Positions 18,401 through 26,360 of a DNA stretch of 64,000 bases are shown piece by piece. The number at the start of each line of letters is the position of its first letter. Position 1 is the first letter of the stretch. Source of the DNA: Streptomyces broussonetiae (GTDB taxonomy: Bacteria; Actinomycetota; Actinomycetes; Streptomycetales; Streptomycetaceae); contig NZ_CP047020.1 in assembly GCF_009796285.1 (NCBI RefSeq), positions 8,494,001 to 8,558,000 on the forward strand, given 5' to 3'. The notes beneath the pieces were generated by a model. That model made no database searches. It was not told the DNA's origin and saw only the letters and a list, made by a program, of their open reading frames with translations. A program made the position numbers and the translations under genes.

Positions 18401-18793
18401 TTCGAGTTCGTCTGCGAGCGCCTTGTCCTCGGGCACCCGCACCGGCATCGCCCGGCGCGGTTCGGGCGTGGACGGGGCGAGCCGCACCTCGGGCACGGGC
18501 GACCGGCGGGCCGCCGCGTACAGGGCCGGGGCGGTGAGGTCGGGCAGGTCCGGGTCGTCGGGATCGGGGGCCTGTGGGCGCGGGGCCCCGCGGCCGGGCT
18601 CGGGGGCGGGATCGGGCACGGGGCGGACCGGGACCGGCTCCGGCTCGCGCAGCAGCGGCGCGTCGGTGTCGGCGGGCAGGCGGCGGGCGAGCCAGAGCAC
18701 GTCGAGGACCTGGTCGGCGTCCAGGTCGTGCCCGCAGGCGGCCAGCACCCGCAGTGCCTCGGCCAGCCGCCCGCCCCCGCCCGCCACGGTCAC
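15443..18793 (-). CDS. vWA-like/pseudokinase/ParA-like fusion protein of a VMAP-type conflict island
   Basis: This 1,116-residue multidomain protein has a short N-terminal helical domain (about 1-40) and a Pro-rich linker. A vWA-like domain follows (about 175-350, beginning LVLLVDDGLSM), then an alpha-helical region, a protein-kinase-like domain (about 562-802), and a C-terminal Rossmann domain resembling MinD/ParA ATPases (about 875-1110). The vWA metal motif is altered to DDGLS. The kinase-like domain lacks the expected catalytic residues, with VLR where the ATP-binding Lys should be, VPADFAMDG where HRDLKPEN should be, and DLS for DFG. The ParA-like loop HYSGRATAT lacks the P-loop Lys. It looks like the SAV_2336-related family. 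The GTG start overlaps the MoxR stop as GTGA. Confidence 0.85.
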   Translation of the reverse strand: MTVAGGGGRLAEALRVLAACGHDLDADQVLDVLWLARRLPADTDAPLLREPEPVPVRPVPDPAPEPGRGAPRPQAPDPDDPDLPDLTAPALYAAARRSPVPEVRLAPSTPEPRRAMPVRVPEDKALADELELGRALRPLRRRLDSRHRTEIDEERTAAQLAETGLPDVVERPVRERWLNLVLLVDDGLSMLLWHRLGAELRTLLERLGAFATTRVLGLDTRAAREPRLHARPFRPDSGELPLSTVNDPSGRALVLVVSDGMGTAWRSGAMHRLLALWAARGPAAVLQTLPPDMWEASGIAAERWQATTRRIGGANAAWEVGDPLLPPELSTFDGVPVPVLEPTSESLRDWARLLASPGTTVELPLLSPPDPYGSVAGARDLTSAQHFRDAATPEAYRLAAHLAAVSPLSVPVMRLVQSAVPWPATTSHLAEVFLGGLVRPHPAPVPGPLPAKHRVFDFAEESKSVLLDSVPQAELLRTSRRIGRRLEELAGSSPDFPAWLAHPDGPAHLPGSHQPFTSVERRLLARFGVSFERLPGISVREPERTTAGADGWRPLTGADPARLGPYILRDRRRGRRTVLYRGTDAQGTEAVLRTPRPDLPAANAQLIPMEADALSRLQGQYAPALLAAGLGDSPPWLAMAPIGEPETGHGGPPRLSEVFARSLQDGTAPFDLVRGLLVSWHLANALALCHAAGLVPADFAMDGVYVLRRTVALADLSDYVVDGRYLGSGPAPTAADSVRALGALLQLISTKAGVEVPSLPEGMHLWQGDGWEELRGLVLRCLDDDPARRPTAREVADALARYIAMARLRSGDDAPAPVPSTGTRPDVRVPLTPPALPRTAAEPGRRLSLPRFKAGRAQLKERLARLREPMAHSRRLTLVSAHHYSGRATATMALGSVLAAVRDDPVLALDGAATEGALAAFLPRDRNRAVPRDLAALPLGPPYERIRALTTRLASGLEVTAHRTGHYGPNSAHAHEYVRLLAHTAPYYSFVLTDWAPVRVDPPPEVILDHTDRLIVCCGTADSSREAAVHVLDRVRETGHPGLADQAVVVTTPADGSHRRGLPDIFARQRIIPPAQVVFVPFDAALQSPHWELKDLRTATVEACLRLAELVMGPAA

Positions 18794-19740
18794 ATCGCCC
18801 CGGTGAGCTGGTGCAGGACGGCGTCCAGCAGGCCGTCCGCATCCAGATCGACGCCTCCGGTGCGCAGGAACACGGCGTTCAGCAACTGGTCGGTGGCCAG
18901 TTCGCCGAGGGCGCGGCGGCGCAGGAAGGCGTCGATCAGGTCGTCGGCCTCGCGCAGCGCATCGTCGCCGAGGTGCGCGGCGACGATGGTGCGCAGCCGC
19001 TCCTCGTCGGGCACCGGCAGCTCGAGCCGGAGGCAGCGGCGCAGGAAGGCGGGCGGGAAGTCCCGCTCGCCGTTGCTCGTGATGATCACGACGGGGAACT
19101 CGGCGCACTGCACGAGCCCTTGGTGCACCCGGACCGTGCCCCGGTGGTCGGAGGTCTGCACCTCCACGTGGGCGGTGTCCTCCGGCAGCCGCACCAGCTC
19201 CTTGATCTCGAAGTAGCCCTCCTCGAACACGGTGAGCAGATCGTTGGGGAGGTCGACGTCGCCCTTGTCCATCTCGTCGATGAGCAGGCAGCGCGGCGCG
19301 GCCGAGCCCACCAGCGCGGTGCCGAGCGGCCCGAGCCGGATGAACTGCCCGATGGACGGCTCGTGTTCGCCGCGGTCCCGGCTGAGCGTGGTCTCACGCA
19401 GCCGGCCGATGGCGTCGTAGACGTACAGGGCGTCGGGCACGGTGGAGCGGCTGGTGACGGACCAGCGCAGCAGGTCGCCCAGGCGCAGCTCGAGCGCGAC
19501 GGCCCGGGCGAGGGACGACTTGCCCGTGCCCGCGGGCCCGGTGACCAGCAGCGGACGGCGCAGGTGCAGGGCCGCGTTGACGATGTCGGCGTGCCGTGGG
19601 TCGATGACGTACGGCAGCTGCGGCCGTGGGGCGCGGGCCGGGGCGAAGCGCCGCCAGGGCGGGGCGGAGGGCAGCGCGACGTCCCGGGGTACGCCGTCGC
19701 CCCGGAACAGGCGCCACTCGGCGCCGGCGGCGGATGTCAT
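18790..19740 (-). CDS. MoxR-type AAA+ ATPase of the conflict island
   Basis: This 316-residue AAA+ ATPase has a Walker A GPAGTGKS at 68-75, a Walker B LLIDEMD at 152-158 followed by KGDVDLPNDLL, and a sensor/arginine-finger region ITSNGERDFPPAFLRRC. The closing helices match MoxR/ATPase-dynein-related clade members. Such ATPases remodel a partner, usually a vWA protein, and here the vWA-like partner is encoded immediately downstream. The ATG overlaps the stop of the protease gene (ATGA) and its own stop overlaps the next GTG (GTGA), so all three proteins are translationally coupled. Confidence 0.9.
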   Translation of the reverse strand: MTSAAGAEWRLFRGDGVPRDVALPSAPPWRRFAPARAPRPQLPYVIDPRHADIVNAALHLRRPLLVTGPAGTGKSSLARAVALELRLGDLLRWSVTSRSTVPDALYVYDAIGRLRETTLSRDRGEHEPSIGQFIRLGPLGTALVGSAAPRCLLIDEMDKGDVDLPNDLLTVFEEGYFEIKELVRLPEDTAHVEVQTSDHRGTVRVHQGLVQCAEFPVVIITSNGERDFPPAFLRRCLRLELPVPDEERLRTIVAAHLGDDALREADDLIDAFLRRRALGELATDQLLNAVFLRTGGVDLDADGLLDAVLHQLTGAM

Positions 19741-21881
19741 GGGCCCTCCTGGGGTTCGGACAGGTGCAGACGCGGGACGGTGCGGTCGGCGTCGGCCCAG
19801 GCGAGGACCGGACGGCCGGGGAACTCGGGTGGATTGGCCTGGGCGCTCGCCCGGTAGTTGTGGACGCCGTCGGGCAGCTCCCGGGTGGCGACCCGCGCCA
19901 TGTGCCGGACGCTGTGCGAGGGGCCGTCCTCGCCGCGGTCCCACATCACCACAGGTATGCCCACGGCCAGGCAGGTCTGCACGATGCGGTCCCGGGGCGG
20001 ACCGGGGCTCACGTCCACGAAGACGCGCACCGTGTCGAGTTGGTTGACGAGCGTGGGGTAGAGCGCGTCCCGGTCGGTGGCGTCGGAGACGACCAGTGTC
20101 TCGCCCGAGTCCAGGCGGTTCCACCTGCTGCGCCAGCGGGAGACGAACCGGCCGTTGCGGCGCAGGAGTTCGGGGCAGTGGACGACCAGCGGGAACTCCA
20201 CGCCGAGCACCCCGGGCACCAGTTCGGCGGGGTCCCGCGCGGCCCACTCGTCGACCGGCAGGTTGAGGCCGCCGCGGTCCACGAGCACCTCCACCAGTGG
20301 CGGCCGCTCGTCCTCGGGCGGCGGTGCGAGCGAGTCCAGGGCCCGCAGCACCTCCCGGGCCGCCTCCGAGGCCGTGTACGTCTGCACGCTCTCGGCGGAC
20401 ACCTGGCGGGGCCCGGCGCCCTCGTCGCACCAGATCCGCAGCCGGTGCCGGCCCCGCCCGGCCTGCGTCACCTGAACCAGGACCCGGACCCGCGCGGCAC
20501 GTCCGCGTACCGAGCGCGCCCACTCCTGGGCGTCGTAGCGCCGCTCGCTCAGCGCGGAGCGCTCGATGCCGAGCCGGCCGGCCACCCCGTCGGACCACAG
20601 CCGCAGCCGGGCCCGCTGGGTGTCGGGGAGGAGGGCGCCGAGGTACTCGATCACCCGCAGCAGCGCGGGCACCCTCGGTTCGTCGTGGCCGGCATGGCCG
20701 TCCCCCGGCAGGATCTCCAGGTGGTCGACGAGCGCGTCCACGCTGTCGCCGCCCGGCCGGGCCGCCAGGTGCGGCAGCGCGGCGCGTACGGTCTCGGGGA
20801 AGCGTGCGGTGACGGCGGGGTCGAGGGCGCGCAGGTGCCCGCGCAGGTCCGCGTACTCGACCGGGGACAGCAGTCGGGGGGTGCGGGACAGGCCGCCGGC
20901 GGCGAGCAGCCGGTCGGCGGTCCCCGGGTCGTCCCGGCGCAGCAGTCCGCTGAGGGCCGCGAGGGAGCGCGGATGCGTCAGCAGGAAGCCCGCGAACTCC
21001 TCGGGGGAGGGCGGGGCGATGTCGCTGCCGGGTTCCACCCCGCACAGCCGGGCCAGCCGCCGGGCGTAGCCACCGCGATCGTTGGGCCAGGGCAGTGCGT
21101 CCTCGACCGCCTGCACCAGCAGCTCGAAGGCGTGCTCGTCGGCGTCGGGCGGTTCGGGCCGCAGCCGCTCCAGCACGCCCAGGGGGCGCAGCTCGGCCTC
21201 GACGGCCTGCCAGGGGATGACCCAGCTGCGCCGGATGACGTTCTGGAAGTCGAGCGGGAGCGGGTTTCCGGCGGCGTCGAGAGGCATGAAGTGCCCGGCC
21301 ATGAGCCCGACGACGGCGTGTTCCTCCTGGCACCACAGGGGTCCGCCGCTGTATCCGATGCCGACCGCCATGCCGGTGGGCGCGCCGTCGACGTAGCCGT
21401 GCGGGCCCGGCAGGGAGGCGACGGTGAGCCGGGCCACCGTGGAGTCGCGGCCGTTGCCGTGCCAGGCGTCGAGTTTCTGGCCGACCGACAGGGCTGCCTG
21501 GCGGGGGCCGCCGGGCAGCCCCGCGGCCGGGGTGTCGACGCGCAGGACGGCGAGGTCGCCGAGCCATGTGTCGCTGCCCGGTCGCACCGGCCCGCCGTCC
21601 GGGGCGCGCGGCGGGATCCAGTGCGCGACCCGTGCGGTGTGGCGCGAGGAGCCCGTGGTGGGCCTGCGGATCTCGACCTGCACGTCCCGGGCACCCGGTG
21701 CCGTGCTGTGGAACATGTCCCGGCCCAGCGCGGCGTTGACGACGTGCGCGCAGGTCAGCACCGTGTCAGGGGCGAGGACGAACCCCGCGCCCGCCGTTCT
21801 GCCGTCCTCGGTGCGCCGTACGGTGGCAACGTACCGGGACGGATGGACGGCGGCGTCCCCCGTGGTGTGGAACCAGCCCAC
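19737..21881 (-). CDS. Trypsin-like protease with VMAP-type C-terminal domain
   Basis: This 714-residue protein opens with a trypsin-like serine protease domain of about 230 residues whose triad is readable as His46 in TCAHVV, Asp109 in LGDLAVLRV and Ser178 in GYSGGPL. There is no signal peptide, so it should act in the cytoplasm. A middle helical region (about 250-430, with AFELLVQAVEDALPW) resembles effector-associated or VMAP-M modules. The C-terminal 250 residues, from VLVQVTQAGRGRHRLRIW to the end, resemble the VMAP-C domain. The GTG start is three bases after the upstream stop. A cytosolic protease as effector of a MoxR-vWA system is the predicted role; targets are unknown. Confidence 0.85.
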   Translation of the reverse strand: MGWFHTTGDAAVHPSRYVATVRRTEDGRTAGAGFVLAPDTVLTCAHVVNAALGRDMFHSTAPGARDVQVEIRRPTTGSSRHTARVAHWIPPRAPDGGPVRPGSDTWLGDLAVLRVDTPAAGLPGGPRQAALSVGQKLDAWHGNGRDSTVARLTVASLPGPHGYVDGAPTGMAVGIGYSGGPLWCQEEHAVVGLMAGHFMPLDAAGNPLPLDFQNVIRRSWVIPWQAVEAELRPLGVLERLRPEPPDADEHAFELLVQAVEDALPWPNDRGGYARRLARLCGVEPGSDIAPPSPEEFAGFLLTHPRSLAALSGLLRRDDPGTADRLLAAGGLSRTPRLLSPVEYADLRGHLRALDPAVTARFPETVRAALPHLAARPGGDSVDALVDHLEILPGDGHAGHDEPRVPALLRVIEYLGALLPDTQRARLRLWSDGVAGRLGIERSALSERRYDAQEWARSVRGRAARVRVLVQVTQAGRGRHRLRIWCDEGAGPRQVSAESVQTYTASEAAREVLRALDSLAPPPEDERPPLVEVLVDRGGLNLPVDEWAARDPAELVPGVLGVEFPLVVHCPELLRRNGRFVSRWRSRWNRLDSGETLVVSDATDRDALYPTLVNQLDTVRVFVDVSPGPPRDRIVQTCLAVGIPVVMWDRGEDGPSHSVRHMARVATRELPDGVHNYRASAQANPPEFPGRPVLAWADADRTVPRLHLSEPQEGP

Positions 21882-21884
21882 GCC

Positions 21885-22280
21885 TCACTCCGCGGGGGCC
21901 GGGCCGGCACCGGGGGCCGCGGGCTTCCAGGCGGCGGTGACGGTGAGCTGCGCCTGCCCGGTGGCGCCGACGATCCCGAACTTGAGGTCCTGGCCGAGCT
22001 GCACGCCGAAGGTCACGCTCAGCTCGGTCGGTGGCTCGGGTACCGCCGTCGCGGCGTCGTGGACCTCCTGGAGCAGCGGGCCGATCTGCCGCAGGGCGCC
22101 GCGCAGCTTGTCGGCGGCGAAGTCCGCGACGCTCCGGCCGCCCGCGCCGACCGGCACCACCCGGCCCATGCCCGCGGGGCCGTCGTCCTCCGGTACGGCG
22201 GGCAGTGCCCCCGCCCCGGGGGCGAGGACGAACCGGATCGGAGTGCCGTCGTCGAGTTCGATTTCGGGTGAAGTGGACAC
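21885..22280 (-). CDS. Trypsin-co-occurring domain protein (trypco1-like)
   Basis: This protein of about 131 residues begins VSTSPEIELDDGTPIRFVL and ends TELSVTFGVQLGQDLKFGIVGATGQAQLTVTAAW, the strand pattern of the trypco1 (CU044_2847) domain family that accompanies trypsin-like conflict proteases. The middle helix FAADKLRGALRQIGPLLQEV also fits. The start is uncertain: GTG codons at 22280, 22286 and 22340 are all in frame without a strong ribosome binding site, and 22280 gives the best match to the family start. It is the first gene of the island operon, three bases from the protease, and probably an adaptor or sensor for it. Confidence 0.75.
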   Translation of the reverse strand: MSTSPEIELDDGTPIRFVLAPGAGALPAVPEDDGPAGMGRVVPVGAGGRSVADFAADKLRGALRQIGPLLQEVHDAATAVPEPPTELSVTFGVQLGQDLKFGIVGATGQAQLTVTAAWKPAAPGAGPAPAE

Positions 22281-22377
22281 CGCCACATTATCGTCAAGGA
22301 CGGCCCAGGGGCCGCCCCGATGGCCCAACTCGGTTACCACATCGATGCATTGGGCACGTGAGGGCCACGCGTGGCGT

Positions 22378-24708
22378 TCAGGGCATGACCCGCGCCAGGT
22401 ACGGTGCCGTCGCGCTCCGGGCCGACCCGGCCACCCGCTGCGGCGGGCCGGACGCCACGATGCGCCCGCCCCGGTCGCCCCCGCCGGGGCCCAGGTCGAT
22501 CACCCAGTCGGCGCCCGCGACCACCGTCATGTCGTGCTCGACCACCACGACCGTGTGCCCGGCGTCGACCAGCCCGTGCAGCCGCTCCATCAGTACCTCC
22601 ACGTCGGCCGGGTGCAGTCCGGTGGTCGGCTCGTCCAGCAGGTACAGGGTGTGGCCGCGCCGCCCGCGCTGCAGCTCGCTCGCCAGCTTGATCCGCTGGG
22701 CCTCGCCGCCGGACAGCTCGGTCGCCGGCTGCCCGAGGCGCAGATAACCGAGGCCCACGTCGAGCAGGGTGCGAAGGCTGCGGGCGGCGGCCGGTACGTC
22801 CGCGAAGAAATCCGCCGCCGCCTCCACGGTCAGATCGAGCACCTCGGCGATGTTCCGGTCCCGGTACGTCACGTGGAGCGTGCCCGGGTTGTAGCGGGCG
22901 CCGCCGCAGTCGGGGCAGGGTGCGTAGGTGCTCGGCAGGAACAGCAGTTCGACGCTGACGAACCCCTCGCCCTGGCAGGTCTCGCAGCGCCCTCCGGCCA
23001 CGTTGAAGGAGAAGCGTCCGACGCCGTACCCGCGGGCCCGCGCCTCCTCGGTGCCCGCGAACACCTTGCGGACCACGTCGAACAGACCGGTGTAGGTGGC
23101 CAGATTGGAGCGCGGGGTCCGCCCGATCGGCCGCTGGTCGACCCGTACGAGCCGCTCCACGCCCGCCAGCTCCTCGGTCAGCTCACCGATGAGCGTGGAC
23201 TTTCCGGAGCCGGAGACCCCGGTGACGGCGGTGAACGCGCCGAGCGGGAACCCGGCCGTCACCGCGCGCAGGTTGTGCCGGGTGACCGGGCCGACCTCCA
23301 ACCAGCCGCGTGGCTCACGGACCTGGCGGGCCGGACCCGGGGACTCGTCGAAGAGGAAGGCCGCCGTCGCCGACTCCTGCACCGACGCCAGCTCGGCCGG
23401 CGGCCCGCTGTACAGCACGCGTCCGCCGTGCTCGCCCGCGCCGGGACCGACGTCCACCAGCCAGTCGGCGCCGCGCACCACCTCCAGGTGATGCTCCACC
23501 ACGAACACCGAGTTGCCCGCGGCCTTCAGCCGCTCCAGCACGGTCAGCAGCGCCTCGGTGTCCGCCGGGTGCAGGCCGGCCGACGGTTCGTCCAGCACGT
23601 ACACCACGCCGAACAGTCCGGAGCGCAACTGCGTGGCCAGGCGCAGCCGTTGCAGCTCACCGGCCGAGAGGGTCGGGGCGAAGCGGTCGAGGCTGAGATA
23701 GCCGAGGCCGAGTTCGACGACCGGGGCCATCCGGGCCTTGAGGTCCTCGGTGAGTACCCGGGCGGCCTCGTCCCGGCCGTCGAGCAGCCCGGCCAGGTCG
23801 GTCAGCGGCAGCGCGGCCAGCTCGGCGATGGTGCGCCCGCCGAAGGTCACCGCGAGTGCCTCCGGCCGCAGCCGGCTGCCCCCGCACACCTCGCAGGGCC
23901 TGTTGGCCAAGAAGCGCTCCGCCTTTGCGCGCAGCGTCCGGGACTTGGTGTCCGAGAAGGTCTTGAGCACATACCGGCGGGCGCTCATGTACGTGCCCTG
24001 GTAAGGCCGTTGGATCCGGTCCGCGTCCCGGACCGGGTGGACCGTGACGACCGGCTGCTCGTCCGTGAACAGGATCCACTCCCGCTCCTCGGCGGGCAGG
24101 TCGCGCCAGGGCCGGTCCACGTCGTAACCGAGCGTGTCGAGGATGTCCCGCAGGTTCTTGCCCTGCCAGGCGCCCGGCCAGGCGGCGATCGCGCCCTCGC
24201 GGATGGACAGCGCGGGGTCCGGGACCAGCAGTTCCTCGGTCGTCTCGGGCACCTGGCCGAGACCGTGGCAGTGGGGGCAGGCGCCGGCCGCGGTGTTGGG
24301 CGAGAACGCGTCCGAGTCGAGCCGCTCGGCGCCCGGCGGGTACGTTCCGGCGCGCGAGAAGAGCATGCGCAGGGAGTTGGAGAGGTTGGTGACCGTGCCC
24401 ACCGACGAGCGGGAGGTCGGTGACGAGCGGCGCTGCTGGAGCGACACGGCGGGCGGCAGCCCGCTGATCTCGCCGACCTTGGGCGCCCCGACCTGGTGGA
24501 TCAGCCGGCGTGCGTACGGCGCGACCGACTCGAAGTACCGTCGCTGGGCCTCGGCGTAGATCGTGCCGAACGCCAGCGACGACTTCCCCGAGCCGGACAC
24601 ACCGGTGAACACGGCCAGTACGTCCCGCGGGATGTCGACGTCGACGCCCTTGAGGTTGTGCTCACGGGCGCCGCGGACGCGGACGTAGGGGTCATGTGGG
24701 TGCTGCAT
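22378..24708 (-). CDS. UvrA-like ABC ATPase, short class (UvrA2/drug-resistance type)
   Basis: This 776-residue protein is a UvrA paralogue with two ABC ATPase halves. The first Walker A GVSGSGKS is at 36-43 and the second at 497-504, with signature motifs LSAGELQRLRLA and LSGGEAQRIKLA. Zinc-binding cysteines are kept (CPHC near 144, CEVCGG near 272, and CETCQG...CPDCGG at 575-601). True UvrA is about 950 residues; the missing length is mostly the UvrB-binding region, so this is unlikely to serve standard excision repair. Related short UvrAs protect against DNA-binding antibiotics (the DrrC type). It stands alone next to the conflict island. Confidence 0.88.
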   Translation of the reverse strand: MQHPHDPYVRVRGAREHNLKGVDVDIPRDVLAVFTGVSGSGKSSLAFGTIYAEAQRRYFESVAPYARRLIHQVGAPKVGEISGLPPAVSLQQRRSSPTSRSSVGTVTNLSNSLRMLFSRAGTYPPGAERLDSDAFSPNTAAGACPHCHGLGQVPETTEELLVPDPALSIREGAIAAWPGAWQGKNLRDILDTLGYDVDRPWRDLPAEEREWILFTDEQPVVTVHPVRDADRIQRPYQGTYMSARRYVLKTFSDTKSRTLRAKAERFLANRPCEVCGGSRLRPEALAVTFGGRTIAELAALPLTDLAGLLDGRDEAARVLTEDLKARMAPVVELGLGYLSLDRFAPTLSAGELQRLRLATQLRSGLFGVVYVLDEPSAGLHPADTEALLTVLERLKAAGNSVFVVEHHLEVVRGADWLVDVGPGAGEHGGRVLYSGPPAELASVQESATAAFLFDESPGPARQVREPRGWLEVGPVTRHNLRAVTAGFPLGAFTAVTGVSGSGKSTLIGELTEELAGVERLVRVDQRPIGRTPRSNLATYTGLFDVVRKVFAGTEEARARGYGVGRFSFNVAGGRCETCQGEGFVSVELLFLPSTYAPCPDCGGARYNPGTLHVTYRDRNIAEVLDLTVEAAADFFADVPAAARSLRTLLDVGLGYLRLGQPATELSGGEAQRIKLASELQRGRRGHTLYLLDEPTTGLHPADVEVLMERLHGLVDAGHTVVVVEHDMTVVAGADWVIDLGPGGGDRGGRIVASGPPQRVAGSARSATAPYLARVMP

Positions 24709-24740
24709 GGACGGGCAATCCTATCCGCGCCCGTGCGTCA

Positions 24741-24938
24741 CTACCGCGGAGGGTTGTCCGTGTCCTGCGACCGGTCCCCTCCCAGCTGGTCCTTCAGCTT
24801 GTCCTGCGCGGTGTCGACCTGGGAGCTGTACCTGCTCTGGGTCTTCTCGTCCACGAAGTCCCCCGCCTTGTCGACGCCCTGCCCGGCCTGCTCCTCGTGG
24901 CCCTTGAGCATCTGCTTGAGCTTGTCCATCACCGACAT
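24741..24938 (-). CDS. Small MT0933-type 'antitoxin' family protein
   Basis: This 65-residue hydrophilic, highly charged protein reads MSVMDKLKQMLKGHEEQAGQ then VDKAGDFVDEKTQSRYSSQVD. The repeated amphipathic K/D/A pattern matches the MT0933 antitoxin-like family (PF14013) common in Actinobacteria. No toxin gene lies beside it. Many members are abundant stress-type proteins, so the antitoxin label should be taken lightly. GGAGGG lies seven bases upstream of the ATG. Confidence 0.75.
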   Translation of the reverse strand: MSVMDKLKQMLKGHEEQAGQGVDKAGDFVDEKTQSRYSSQVDTAQDKLKDQLGGDRSQDTDNPPR

Positions 24939-25011
24939 GGCAGCCCTCCTCGTCGCTTGAGGCTTCCCCTCCCAGGTTCACCGGCCCCGGCCGCCTTCGC
25001 ATCTCGGGCCG

Positions 25012-26019
25012 TCAGCGCCCCGGGGCGAAGAGCGCGGCGAGCCGCCGGTAGGAGTCCAGCAGGGCCGTACGGTCGTAGGTGCTGGTCGTGACCAGGACCT
25101 CGTCGGCACCCGACTCCTTCAGCACCGTCCCCAGCTCGTGCTCGACCTGCTCCGCGGTGCCGGCGACGTGCCCGGCGAGCCCGGCGTCGTAGAAGCCGCG
25201 CTCTCTCGCGGTCATCGTGCGGGCCTCGGTCTCCTCGGCGGGGGCGAGCGGCGGGAAGGTGCCGTGCGTGCGGGAGCAGGCCATCGACCAGGCCTCCGGA
25301 ACCAGCAGCCGGCGCGCCTCGGCCTCGGTGCCGGCGACCGCGACGGTGCCGGAGACCACGACGTACGGCTCATGGGCCCAGGGGGAGGGGCGGAAACCGG
25401 AACGGTACTGGTCGATGCCGCGCAGCATCTTCTCGCGGTTGCGGAGATCCCCGATGACCATGGGCAGCCCGGCGCGGGCCGCGATGCGCGCGCCCTCGCC
25501 CATGGCCAGCACGAAGGCCGGCACCCGCAGGCCCTCGGCCGGGCGGGCGTGCACCCCGGTCGGCGAGGTGCCCTCGAACCAGCCGAGCACCTCGCCGAGC
25601 TGGGCCGCGAAGTCCTCGGCGTCCTCCTTGTCCCGGCCGAGGGCCCTGCGCACCCCGTCGGTGAAGCCGACGGACCGGCCGAGCCCCATGTCGATCCGCC
25701 CGGGGAACAGTGCCTCCAGGACGCCGAACTGCTCGGCGACGACGAGGGGCCGGTGGTTGGGCAGCATCACCCCGCCGGTGCCGACCCGGATCGTGCGGGT
25801 GGCGGCGGCGACCGCGGCGGCGAGCACGGTCGGTGCCGAACCGGCGACTCCGGGCACACCGTGGTGCTCGGACACCCAGAACCGGTGGTAGCCGAGCGCC
25901 TCCGCCTCCTGGGCCAGCGCGACGGTGTCCCGTAGCGCCTCGGCGGGCGGGCGCCCCTCGCGGGTGCGGGAGCGGTCGAGGACGGAGAACCGGGTCCGGG
26001 CGATCACTGAGCTGCTCAC
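25012..26019 (-). CDS. LLM-class flavin-dependent oxidoreductase (luciferase-like)
   Basis: This 335-residue TIM-barrel oxidoreductase uses FMN or F420. Visible features are the N-terminal RFSVLDRSRT, YHRFWVSEHHGVPGVAGSAPTVL, RIRVGTGGVMLPNHRPLVVAEQF and GRIDMGLGRSVG, all typical of the alkanal-monooxygenase-like (group 1) family. The physiological substrate is unknown. The GTG at 26019 is chosen as the first start after which the protein resembles its family; another GTG follows at 26007. A long G+C-rich gap lies upstream. Confidence 0.88.
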   Translation of the reverse strand: MSSSVIARTRFSVLDRSRTREGRPPAEALRDTVALAQEAEALGYHRFWVSEHHGVPGVAGSAPTVLAAAVAAATRTIRVGTGGVMLPNHRPLVVAEQFGVLEALFPGRIDMGLGRSVGFTDGVRRALGRDKEDAEDFAAQLGEVLGWFEGTSPTGVHARPAEGLRVPAFVLAMGEGARIAARAGLPMVIGDLRNREKMLRGIDQYRSGFRPSPWAHEPYVVVSGTVAVAGTEAEARRLLVPEAWSMACSRTHGTFPPLAPAEETEARTMTARERGFYDAGLAGHVAGTAEQVEHELGTVLKESGADEVLVTTSTYDRTALLDSYRRLAALFAPGR

Positions 26020-26360
26020 GCAGTGTTCAACGTCCTGACCGGCCGGGGATTCCCGCGGCGGCTCGGATCGGCTCGGCTCGGCTCGGCTTTGCCCGGCCCC
26101 GGTTCCGCGGGCCCGGCAGCCCGCGCGCGTAGGCCTCGACCGGGCGCTGCGGAGGCCGACCGGCACCTGGCCAGGCCCTGTCGTCGAACTCCCGCCTGCC
26201 CCGTGACGCGATGCACGCCCTCCCGCCGCACCGGGCCCCGGCCCAGGTACGTCCAGTACGAGGGCCGGGGCTCGGCGCGCCGAGAGCACGCACCTGACGC
26301 CGCGAGGCCCGCCCTCCGGGCGGACGGCGGGAGTTCGACGACAGGACCTAGGGTGAGCCC
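26020..26360. other. G+C-rich intergenic gap with simple repeats
   Basis: These 341 bases separate the divergent luciferase-like and HAD genes. They contain a pentanucleotide run of GGCTC units at about 26060-26088 and a perfect 14-bp palindrome CTCGGCGCGCCGAG at 26271-26284. I see no convincing gene. The HAD promoter should lie near 26320-26350. Confidence 0.4.

Noticed and set aside
15443..19108. Extending the giant protein upstream to 19108
   Set aside because: The extra 105 residues are Arg/Pro-rich antisense-like text inside the MoxR gene; the GTG at 18793 gives a GTGA overlap and a sensible start.
24741..24938. Toxin-antitoxin pair for the small MT0933-type protein
   Set aside because: No toxin-sized gene lies beside it, so only the single small gene is annotated.
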